Below, piece after piece: positions 15,636 to 22,542 of a stretch of DNA of 64,000 bases. Location: the NCBI RefSeq assembly GCF_000526795.1, contig NZ_JAGT01000001.1, forward strand, positions 2,896,501-2,960,500, in the 5' to 3' direction. How positions within the stretch are numbered: position 1 is the first letter of the stretch; each line of letters opens with the position of its first letter. The translations under genes were made by a program, and so were the position numbers. The notes under the pieces were generated by a model. That model had not been told where the DNA came from. It was given only the letters and a program-made list of their open reading frames with translations, and ran no database searches. Source of the stretch: Ruminococcus flavefaciens AE3010 (GTDB lineage Bacteria > Bacillota > Clostridia > Oscillospirales > Ruminococcaceae).

Positions 15636-17015
15636 TCATTTTTGTTTGTTACGATAGTATCTTTCCTTGTCCTTGAACATACGCTCTCTTGCTGTAATAA
15701 AGACATGGCGGTAATTATCATATTTATCAGGTTTGTATGAGCAGGTTCCCTTAGCGATGCCCAGTTCATGAACGCTCTTTTTGCTGTTGTTGAATTCTCT
15801 CAGTTCGTAGTCAAAGCTCTGGAAAAGCTCATCCATATCAATGGTGCCCTTGTCACGCATGATAGCGATGAACTCATCACCGATGACACGGTAGATATTG
15901 TCTTTTCCGAATACCTTTTTCAGAAGTCTTGCGGAATGGAACATAAGCTCGTCGCCTGCTTCAAAACCGAAGTGCGCATTTATGTGATCCAGACCGTTCA
16001 GGTCGAAAAAGGCGACTGAGAATTTGGGTTCACCGTTTTTTATATCCTCGTCAAGTTCTCTGATAGCGTTTTTATAAGCCGCCTTGTTAAAGGTGTGTGT
16101 GAGCTCGTCCTTGTAGACGTTATTCTCTATGTATTTTGAGTATTTATCCAGCTTCTGATAAACGGATTGCAGATTTGATGTCATTTCGGCATACTCATCG
16201 TGAACAACCTGCTTGTTTTCCTCACCGTTTGCAAGCGTTTTGAGCAGAGCTCTTTCACTTTCGGGCAGAAAATCCAGCTTTTTTATTGAGGTCTGCAACA
16301 GGGTGGCGTTTATCCTTTCGGCAGCGTCGTTGAGCTGGTCGAGCTCCTTGAACATTGCGGAAAAGCGCTTTCTGTTCTGAGAAAGGATAATGAACGAAAG
16401 GACGATACCTACCGACAGAGCCATCATGAGGATAACAAGGGATATGACCCTATTATTGTTCAGCTTACCGTCGTACCAGTCCGCGTTGAAATCCACTCCG
16501 ACTATGCCTGCCACCTTGCCCTCAGAGTTGAAAACAGGGCTGTATGCCGAATAGAAGCGTCCCCATTCATCGGAGTATGCTTTTTTATCTACGTCGGCTA
16601 TACCATTGGCGGCGTTTCTGAGCGCTTCGGTTGAGACAATGGGAGCGCCGAATTCACCGGGGTCTTCTTCGGCAGGGTCAATGGTGAAGGAGAATGACCC
16701 GTCAGCCTCCTGTCTTATACCGTAAATATAGTCAAGTTCTATGTTTTCCTGAAAAGATCTGAGGATACCGAGGGCTTTATTGTAGCTTTCCGTGCCTTTA
16801 TCCTCGGCTTTTAATTCTTCAAGCTCGTCGCCGTTGAGCATATATGCCGCAGTGTTTGAGACATCAAGCATACGCTGATTTATTTGTTCGCGCAGGTTCT
16901 TTTTCGCAAGTGCGGAAAGAGTAAAAGCCATAAGCGTATTTGTCAGCATCAGCAAAATGAGAGCTAAAATGAAGTTGCGTTTGCTTGAGCGTATTCTGTT
17001 TTCGTTGTTGCCCAT
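15636..17015 (-). CDS. Membrane GGDEF-domain protein with extracellular sensor
   Basis: An N-terminal membrane segment (about residues 15-37) is followed by an extracellular Cache-like sensor region (about 40-190), where GKVAGIVGVDFNADWY is typical of Cache domains. A second membrane segment (about 195-218) and a helical linker lead to a C-terminal GGDEF domain. The signature reads VIGDEF near residue 379 rather than GGDEF: the first glycine is replaced by isoleucine, so cyclase activity may be weak or lost. No RxxD inhibitory site is seen. The start is the ATG at 17015, behind GGGGGGA. The gene stands alone between two terminators. The ligand is unknown. Confidence 0.85.
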   Translation of the reverse strand: MGNNENRIRSSKRNFILALILLMLTNTLMAFTLSALAKKNLREQINQRMLDVSNTAAYMLNGDELEELKAEDKGTESYNKALGILRSFQENIELDYIYGIRQEADGSFSFTIDPAEEDPGEFGAPIVSTEALRNAANGIADVDKKAYSDEWGRFYSAYSPVFNSEGKVAGIVGVDFNADWYDGKLNNNRVISLVILMMALSVGIVLSFIILSQNRKRFSAMFKELDQLNDAAERINATLLQTSIKKLDFLPESERALLKTLANGEENKQVVHDEYAEMTSNLQSVYQKLDKYSKYIENNVYKDELTHTFNKAAYKNAIRELDEDIKNGEPKFSVAFFDLNGLDHINAHFGFEAGDELMFHSARLLKKVFGKDNIYRVIGDEFIAIMRDKGTIDMDELFQSFDYELREFNNSKKSVHELGIAKGTCSYKPDKYDNYRHVFITARERMFKDKERYYRNKQK

Positions 17016-17115
17016 AATGATTCCCCCCAAAAAAACAATAAATAATATATATTAAATAATAACTCTATATGATGATTATATCATTTTGTTATAGGGGTTG
17101 TCAACCAAAGATAAC

Positions 17116-17144
17116 AAAAAAAAGCGACAGTGCCGCTTTTTTTT
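17116..17144 (-). terminator. Terminator of the MBL lipoprotein gene
   Basis: An A-rich 10-bp stem (17117-17126 with 17134-17143) has a 7-base loop and a T-run on both strands. It lies 9 bases after the stop of the minus-strand gene ending at 17153. Confidence 0.75.
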
Positions 17145-17152
17145 GTGAGATA

Positions 17153-18016
17153 TTACAAAGAAGAGCCCTTTTCAGCGTCGATCTTTATCTGACTGCCGTC
17201 ACTGACTGCGGTTATGTCACCGTTGAAGCAGGTAGCATAAGTGGTTATGCCTCTCTTTTTCAGCAGGTCCTGCATCTTGCCCGAGAATTCGCTGCTCGAA
17301 GTGCATACCACAGCGCATTTCGGCTCTGTAGCTTTGAGAAAATCGTCCAGATTATCCAGCTTTCTGCCGTGGTACGGGACTTTGAGAAGCGTGCATTTGC
17401 CGATATCCATTATCTCGTCAAGCCTCTCCTCCATGGCGTCGCCTGTGAACAGCAGGGTATTGTCGTGGTGAACTGCCTTTGTGACCAGCGAGAAGTTGTT
17501 CTCGGCGCTGTCGCCGTCGCCGTAGAAGTCCTTTTTCGGCGCGTATACGGTATAGTCCACGTCGTCGAGGGTAAATGAGACGTCCTCTTTCAACTTCATG
17601 ACATTGGTGCTGACGCCTGTAAGAGTCTCCTCAAACTTCTCGTATTCCTCCACATTTCCCTCATAGTCGGGAGTGAGAACGTTCTTGACCTCGAATGATT
17701 TCAGCACCTTTGAAGCTCCGCCGACGTGGTCTTTATCGAAATGGGTTATGATAAGGTAGTCGATAACGGTGGTGTCGCTGTCTTTGAGCAGATTGGAGAT
17801 ATTCTTGCCGTCGCCCTTTTCGCCGCAGTCGATGACTACAGTGGCTGTCTCCGACTGGAGCACCATGGCATCAGCCTTTCCCACGTCGAAAAAGGTCACT
17901 TTAAGGTCACTGGCATTCGCTTTGCCGCCTGACTGCTTCTCATTGCAGGCAAACAGTGATGAAGCGGCTAAAACCGATGAAAGCAGCAGAGCTGCGGTCT
18001 TCTTTATATTAAGCAT
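17153..18016 (-). CDS. Metallo-beta-lactamase-fold lipoprotein, ComEC-like hydrolase
   Basis: A lipoprotein signal has its lipobox at LFAC (Cys24), so the protein should be anchored outside the membrane. The mature part has the MBL-fold start DVGKADAMVL, IDCGEKG and the metal motif THFDKDH (residues 91-97). Further along come FTGDAMEE and KVPYHGRK, as in the hydrolase part of ComEC proteins. The length of 287 residues and the lack of membrane helices rule out a full ComEC channel. It is monocistronic. The likely role is a surface phosphodiesterase or nuclease; the substrate is not known. Confidence 0.85.
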   Translation of the reverse strand: MLNIKKTAALLLSSVLAASSLFACNEKQSGGKANASDLKVTFFDVGKADAMVLQSETATVVIDCGEKGDGKNISNLLKDSDTTVIDYLIITHFDKDHVGGASKVLKSFEVKNVLTPDYEGNVEEYEKFEETLTGVSTNVMKLKEDVSFTLDDVDYTVYAPKKDFYGDGDSAENNFSLVTKAVHHDNTLLFTGDAMEERLDEIMDIGKCTLLKVPYHGRKLDNLDDFLKATEPKCAVVCTSSSEFSGKMQDLLKKRGITTYATCFNGDITAVSDGSQIKIDAEKGSSL

Positions 18017-18142
18017 ATTTATTTCCCCTTTCTGAAGTGCAGATACACTTTTACAATTTATACTTTATCATTTCAGACTTAAAATAATCTTAACTCAGAC
18101 AGGCAGATTTGTCAATAGCTTTTGATTTTTAAATTGAGCAAT

Positions 18143-18376
18143 ATGAATGGGATTCCAAAGGGAGTATACTCCCTTTGGTCAGGTCAAGGGTTACTCCCCA
18201 CAGGGTGGGGAGATGTCGCAATGCGACAGAGGGGACGGACCCGATTAGGGGGACAGCCCTTGCAGGGTTCGGGGCAGAGCCCCGAATTCGTCAGGCGCTC
18301 CGCAAGGGTGAATTCTAAAAACAGTCCAGTGGACTGTTTTTAGAAGAGGGACGCCCTGTAAGAGAGGGCGTCCCTT
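18143..18376 (+). repeat. Dispersed ~235-bp element, copy A
   Basis: Closely similar to the reverse complement of 50346-50580. It is made of consecutive short inverted repeats: CCAAAGGGA/TCCCTTTGG, CTCCCCAC/GTGGGGAG, GTCGCAATGCGAC, AAACAGTCCAGTGGACTGTTT and GGGACGCCC/GGGCGTCCC. Base pairing is kept where the two copies differ, so it may be a structured RNA or a non-autonomous mobile element. No transposase is present. Confidence 0.8.
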
Positions 18377-18421
18377 GACGGGCGCTCGGAAATCGCCCCT
18401 ACAAGCTAACGGCTAAATGCT

Positions 18422-18447
18422 CGGGCGGATAATATCCGCCCCTACAG
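18422..18447. repeat. GGGCGGATAATATCCGCCC palindrome
   Basis: One copy of the short palindromic repeat that ends in CCCCTACA. Other copies lie at 25162, 43008, 52536 and 63244. Confidence 0.8.
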
Positions 18448-18478
18448 GCTCGGAATGTAAACCATGGCAAATCTCTGC

Positions 18479-18507
18479 TTGCATTATAATGTATTATATG
18501 GTATAAT
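18479..18507 (+). promoter_or_regulatory. Sigma-A promoter of miaB operon
   Basis: TTGCAT (18479-18484) and TATAAT (18502-18507) have 17-base spacing, about 42 bases before the TTG start. Confidence 0.8.
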
Positions 18508-18548
18508 TATTTATTACAGGATTTTCAAGGAAGGCGAGGTTCTGCCAA

Positions 18549-19928
18549 TTGAAGGACAATACCGCGGAAATAAGTGAGATAAACGCCCTGCTTGGCGATA
18601 ATACGCGAAAAGCCTATGTCAGGAGCTTCGGCTGTCAGCTGAATGTGTCCGACGGCGAAAAGATAAAGGGACTGCTGAAAAAAATGGGCTACGGCTTCAC
18701 CGAGGACGAGCACGAGGCTGACCTTATCATACTCAACACCTGTGCGGTGCGCGAGAGCGCCGAGGACAGAGTTTTCGGCATAGTGGGCAGCATGAAAAAG
18801 CTCAAGGAGCTCAAACCGTCCCTTATTATGGGCATTGCGGGCTGCATGACGGCTCAGGGCCATATTGCCGAGAAGATACGCAGGTCCTATCCGCAGGTGG
18901 ACTTCGTACTGGGAACGTCCGCCATAAGCGCCCTGCCGAGGCTGCTTCTGGAAGCGCTGAGGGGAGTAAGGTTCTCGGCGGATATAAGCGAGTACGATGA
19001 CTTCTCCGAGGTTGCGGAGCAGGTGCGCGACAGCAGCTTCAAGGCTTCTGTGCCAATAATGTTCGGCTGCAACAACTTCTGCACCTACTGCATAGTGCCC
19101 TATGTCCGCGGACGTGAGCGCAGCCGCCGTCCCGAGGATATAATCGCCGAGGTAAGGCAGCTTGTGAACGAGGGCTACAAGGAGATAATGCTCCTCGGAC
19201 AGAATGTCAACTCCTACGGCAATGACCTTGGAGGAGAGATGAGCTTTCCACAGCTCCTTCGTGAGCTGGACAAGATAGAGGGCGACTTCTGGATACGCTT
19301 CATGTCCTCCCACCCCAAGGACGCTTCAAAGGAGCTTATTGACGCCATATTCGAATGCAAAAAGGTGGCAAAGCACCTGCACCTGCCCGTACAGAGCGGC
19401 AGCAGCGCGGTGCTTGAACGAATGAACCGCCGCTATACCGTGGAAAAGTACCTCGGCATAGTGGACGAGATACGCAGCCGCGATCCTGATTTTTCACTGA
19501 CTACCGACCTTATAGTGGGCTTTCCCGATGAGACTGACGAGGAGTTCCGCGCTACGCTTGACCTTGTGAAAAAGGTGAAGTACGACAATATCTACTCGTT
19601 CATCTACTCCAAGCGCTCGGGAACAAAGGCGGCTGATCTGCCCGACGGTATTTCCGACGAGGAAAAGGGCAGGCGCATGAGAGAGCTTCTTGAAGTACAG
19701 CGGGAGGTGTCCACGGAGCACTACAAGCGCTTCATCGGCAGGACTATGAGAGTCCTTGCAGAGGGGGCTTCAAAGAAGAAAGAGGGCTGGCTGACGGGAA
19801 AGAGCAGCGAGTTCATAATAGTTGAGTTTGAGGGAGACAGCTCCCTTATAGGTCAGTTCGTTGACGTGGAGATAACCGACGCCATGAACTGGGCTGTATC
19901 AGGACATATAAAGAAAGGACAGATATAA
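18549..19928 (+). CDS. miaB: tRNA-2-methylthio-N6-dimethylallyladenosine synthase
   Basis: Radical-SAM methylthiotransferase that modifies A37 of tRNAs after MiaA has added the isopentenyl group. An N-terminal UPF0004 domain begins RSFGCQLNVSDGEK, and its cluster cysteines include NTCAVRESAEDRVFG and IAGCM. The radical-SAM motif is CNNFCTYC, followed by IVPYVRGRERSR. A C-terminal TRAM domain is at about 385-455. The start is TTG at 18549, with GGCGAGG upstream. The length of 459 residues is normal. Its partner miaA lies 10 kb downstream in the same direction, with mutS and mutL between them. Confidence 0.96.
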   Translation: MKDNTAEISEINALLGDNTRKAYVRSFGCQLNVSDGEKIKGLLKKMGYGFTEDEHEADLIILNTCAVRESAEDRVFGIVGSMKKLKELKPSLIMGIAGCMTAQGHIAEKIRRSYPQVDFVLGTSAISALPRLLLEALRGVRFSADISEYDDFSEVAEQVRDSSFKASVPIMFGCNNFCTYCIVPYVRGRERSRRPEDIIAEVRQLVNEGYKEIMLLGQNVNSYGNDLGGEMSFPQLLRELDKIEGDFWIRFMSSHPKDASKELIDAIFECKKVAKHLHLPVQSGSSAVLERMNRRYTVEKYLGIVDEIRSRDPDFSLTTDLIVGFPDETDEEFRATLDLVKKVKYDNIYSFIYSKRSGTKAADLPDGISDEEKGRRMRELLEVQREVSTEHYKRFIGRTMRVLAEGASKKKEGWLTGKSSEFIIVEFEGDSSLIGQFVDVEITDAMNWAVSGHIKKGQI

Positions 19929-19929
19929 A

Positions 19930-20715
19930 ATGAAAAAGATCATCGCATTATCATGCTTTGCAGCACTGCTTCTGGCAGGCTGCGGAAAGACACAGAAGGA
20001 CAGCTCCTCCGAGAGCACTGCGGCTGCAACAGAGCCTGCAAGCGCAGTTACCACTGCTGCTGAGGAGACTACGGAAACAGCAGAGACAACTACCACCGCT
20101 GCCGATACTACAGCAGCAACAACAGAAGCTGAGGCAGAGACCACCACTCATGAAGCAAATGTATCCGCAGGCGGTATAATGGATATGTATCCCGCTATCT
20201 ATCAGAGCTTTATCCGCGGTATGTTTGACGAGACTGTCAATGAACATGACGGCACGGCAAGTATCGAATACGCATTCCGCGACCTTGATGCAGACGGCAT
20301 ACCCGAGCTCATTCTGAAATACGGCACCTGTGAGGCTGACTTCCAGATACATATCTATAAGCTGGACAGTGAGGGCGAGGTCAAGGACCTTGGTCTGTTC
20401 GGCGGCGGACATACTGCCTTTGCCTATGACGAGAATACAGGCAATTTCGTTATCGTATGGGGACATATGGGAGCCTGCAGCATCGAATATTTTGTATGGG
20501 AGAACGGAACATTAAAGTCAGACGACAGCTACAGCTTCAATATAGACGAGCAGACACCATCCTACGATGTTGTACTCAATGAAAAGGGCATAAGATATAT
20601 CCCTTATGTATCAGCTCATCAGTATGACAAGAACGGCGAAATAAAGTCGTATATCTCTGACGGAAACGGCAGCTATGAGGAAAAAGACGGACTTTACCTT
20701 GATAACATAGGATGA
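19930..20715 (+). CDS. Thr/Ala-rich lipoprotein (first of a tandem pair)
   Basis: The lipobox LLLAGC ends at Cys18. A low-complexity linker rich in Thr, Ala and Glu (about residues 25-80) comes next, then a folded C-terminal domain of about 180 residues. That domain starts YPAIYQSFIRGMFDE and includes EYAFRDLDADGIPELILKYGTC. The DxDxDGIPEL text looks like a calcium-binding loop, as in VCBS/EF-hand-like surface proteins. It ends KDGLYLDNIG, the same as the next protein. It follows miaB by one base, so it is probably co-transcribed. Function unknown. Confidence 0.8.
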   Translation: MKKIIALSCFAALLLAGCGKTQKDSSSESTAAATEPASAVTTAAEETTETAETTTTAADTTAATTEAEAETTTHEANVSAGGIMDMYPAIYQSFIRGMFDETVNEHDGTASIEYAFRDLDADGIPELILKYGTCEADFQIHIYKLDSEGEVKDLGLFGGGHTAFAYDENTGNFVIVWGHMGACSIEYFVWENGTLKSDDSYSFNIDEQTPSYDVVLNEKGIRYIPYVSAHQYDKNGEIKSYISDGNGSYEEKDGLYLDNIG

Positions 20716-20720
20716 GATAA

Positions 20721-21431
20721 GTGATACTTAGTATAATACCGAAAAATAAGGAAATAACAGTAATTAAAAAAGCAGTGGCACTCATGTGTTTGACAGCTGT
20801 TATTATTGCAGGCTGTGGAAAGACAGAGCAGGGAAGCTCTGCTGATAGATCTTCTGAGACCGCGTTTTCAATCGAGTCAGACACAAGTTATTCCTCAGAG
20901 GAGCGTACGAAAGTGTATCCCGATATATATAAGAGTGAGATACGCCGAGCATTTGACAAAACTGCTTCGGAAAACAACGGCGCGGTGTATATAGAATATG
21001 CCTGTCAAGATATTGATTCAAACAGTGTGCCAGAGCTTTTACTGGAGTATGGTACTTGTGATGAGGATATAAAGACTTTTATTTATACCTGCGACACAGG
21101 CGGGAAACTACAATTGCTGGGAGAGGTGGAAAAACGAACTTTTTTCGCCTATGATAAGGATAATGGAGAGCTTGTGTTGTTGAACAATAAAGATAATAAA
21201 GTGTATGCAGGCCGTTATAAGGTGAAAGATGGTCTTTTGAACGAATACGAAAGCAGCGAGCTTCCGCTTGATGAGGAAGGAAATTATTATGATTCATTGA
21301 AAAAAATGAACGTGATACAGCTTGCTTCGGTACATGCGTATAACGATGGAGGGACAAAATCATATATAATTGATCCCGAAAGCGGACTTTTTGAAGGCAA
21401 AGACGGACTTTACCTTGATAACATCGGCTGA
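20721..21431 (+). CDS. Lipoprotein, diverged tandem copy of the preceding gene
   Basis: Paralogue of the gene before it. It has the same lipobox style (VIIAGC, Cys32 from the GTG start), a shorter Ser-rich linker, and matching blocks YPDIYKSEIRRAFDKT, EYACQDIDSNSVPELLLEYG and the identical end KDGLYLDNIG. The DIDSNSVPEL loop has lost several acidic residues. It is more AT-rich than the first copy. The start is uncertain: GTG at 20721 is open, but the normal signal peptide length would fit an initiation near 20763, after AAGGAAATAACAG. Function unknown. Confidence 0.75.
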   Translation: MILSIIPKNKEITVIKKAVALMCLTAVIIAGCGKTEQGSSADRSSETAFSIESDTSYSSEERTKVYPDIYKSEIRRAFDKTASENNGAVYIEYACQDIDSNSVPELLLEYGTCDEDIKTFIYTCDTGGKLQLLGEVEKRTFFAYDKDNGELVLLNNKDNKVYAGRYKVKDGLLNEYESSELPLDEEGNYYDSLKKMNVIQLASVHAYNDGGTKSYIIDPESGLFEGKDGLYLDNIG

Positions 21432-21475
21432 TAATTATATCAACAGCAAAAAATATTTTTAAGGAGAATATAAAA

Positions 21476-21883
21476 ATGGATATTATGGAAATGACAAGAG
21501 AGCTGGGAAAGGCTCTTCAGCAGGACGACAGATATACAGCTTACATGCTGGCTAAGAAGGCTAACGACGACGACAAGGAGCTTCAGGAGGACATTGCTCA
21601 TTTTGAGGATCTCCGAATGAACCTTGGCAGCGCTATGAGTGCAGAGGAGCCTGATTCCGACAACATCAAGGCTCTCGATACAGAGCTGAAATCCGTATAC
21701 AACAAGATCATGAAGAATCCAAGAATGATAGTTTTCTCGGGAGCACAGCAGGCTCTTGAAAAGCTGGTATCAAATATGCAGCAGATAATCAGCATGTGCG
21801 CTAACGGCGAGGATCCCGAGACCTGCCAGATACCCGAGGCAGGCTGTACGGGAAGCTGTGCTTCCTGCGCGGGCTGTCACTGA
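21476..21883 (+). CDS. ylbF: YlbF/YmcA family protein with cysteine-rich tail
   Basis: Helical protein of the YlbF (RicF) family, which in Bacillus forms the Ric complex with YmcA and YaaT and affects RNA processing, competence and biofilm formation. The helical domain covers about residues 1-110. The tail carries five cysteines in CQIPEAGCTGSCASCAGCH. Ric proteins from Bacillus bind iron-sulfur clusters, so a metal role for this tail is plausible but inferred. The ribosome site AAGGAG is strong. In Clostridia ylbF is usually close to miaB and mutS, as here. Confidence 0.85.
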   Translation: MDIMEMTRELGKALQQDDRYTAYMLAKKANDDDKELQEDIAHFEDLRMNLGSAMSAEEPDSDNIKALDTELKSVYNKIMKNPRMIVFSGAQQALEKLVSNMQQIISMCANGEDPETCQIPEAGCTGSCASCAGCH

Positions 21884-21891
21884 TAAAAACT

Positions 21892-22488
21892 ATGAACAAC
21901 AATAACAAAGCAGTATATGATAAAGTAGCGTCGGTCAATTACCTCATAAGGTTTTATGACGGAAGTGCGCCGCCGTACAGCTTTGAACTCAGAAACAGCG
22001 CCGAGGTCGTAAAGGTCAACAGGCAAGCTGCCTGGAGCGCACTGGCTTGCGGAGGACTTATGTTTATGCAGTCCCTGCTCAATATGACTTTTCTGAAAAA
22101 ATCAGGCTATGCAATGGCAGTACTATGCGCCATATTCAGCTTTATAAACGCTTGGTGCATAGAGAAAAAAGTCATAGCCAAAATAGAGGGCGACAGGATA
22201 ACCGTAAAGGACAGGAGCTACAGCTATTCTGAGATAACCGAGATAAGCAAGACTTCGCTGAACAATCTGAAGCTGATGGCAGGCGGTCAGAGGGTGCTTA
22301 TCGTCAACAAGAGCTGTGACGGCTGCGGCGACCTTATAAGGTGGGCAAAGCAGCATAATATACAGATAAACGATGATTCCGATGCAAGTGCAAAGACCAT
22401 TGAAAAGAAGCAGTATGCACTGGTGTTGTTTGTCATGCTGATATGTTTTGTCATAGCATTTCTGATATTCTATATGAAAAGAATGTGA
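21892..22488 (+). CDS. Hypothetical membrane protein between ylbF and mutS
   Basis: 198 residues, family not recognised. There are two hydrophobic segments at about 45-63 and 68-85. A soluble beta-rich part follows (VIAKIEGDRITVKDRSYSYSEI, resembling a bacterial PH-like fold) with the cysteine pair CDGCGD. A last membrane segment is at about 172-193, with a basic end. It lies 8 bases after ylbF and 54 bases before mutS, so it is probably in the operon. Function unknown. Confidence 0.7.
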   Translation: MNNNNKAVYDKVASVNYLIRFYDGSAPPYSFELRNSAEVVKVNRQAAWSALACGGLMFMQSLLNMTFLKKSGYAMAVLCAIFSFINAWCIEKKVIAKIEGDRITVKDRSYSYSEITEISKTSLNNLKLMAGGQRVLIVNKSCDGCGDLIRWAKQHNIQINDDSDASAKTIEKKQYALVLFVMLICFVIAFLIFYMKRM

Positions 22489-22542
22489 CTGTTGCCGCAC
22501 TGATGCGCAAATCGGAAAAATGAGATAAAAGGAGCTAAACCA

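Larger units (their letters stand above)
18017..18548. other. Intergenic region between divergent genes, mostly repeats
   Basis: 531 bases without a credible gene. It holds copy A of a dispersed repeat (18143-18376), a second GC-rich palindromic stretch with CCCCTACA (to about 18403), two 7-bp units (AACGGCT, AAATGCT), a GGGCGGAT palindrome and the miaB promoter. The open frame at 18122-18343 lies wholly within the repeat and is not taken as a gene. Confidence 0.8.

Noticed and set aside
18122..18343. Short open frame with a PTGWGDVAMRQRG-type peptide
   Set aside because: It lies wholly inside the dispersed repeat, has no ribosome site, and the second copy at 50362-50579 reads it in two different frames.
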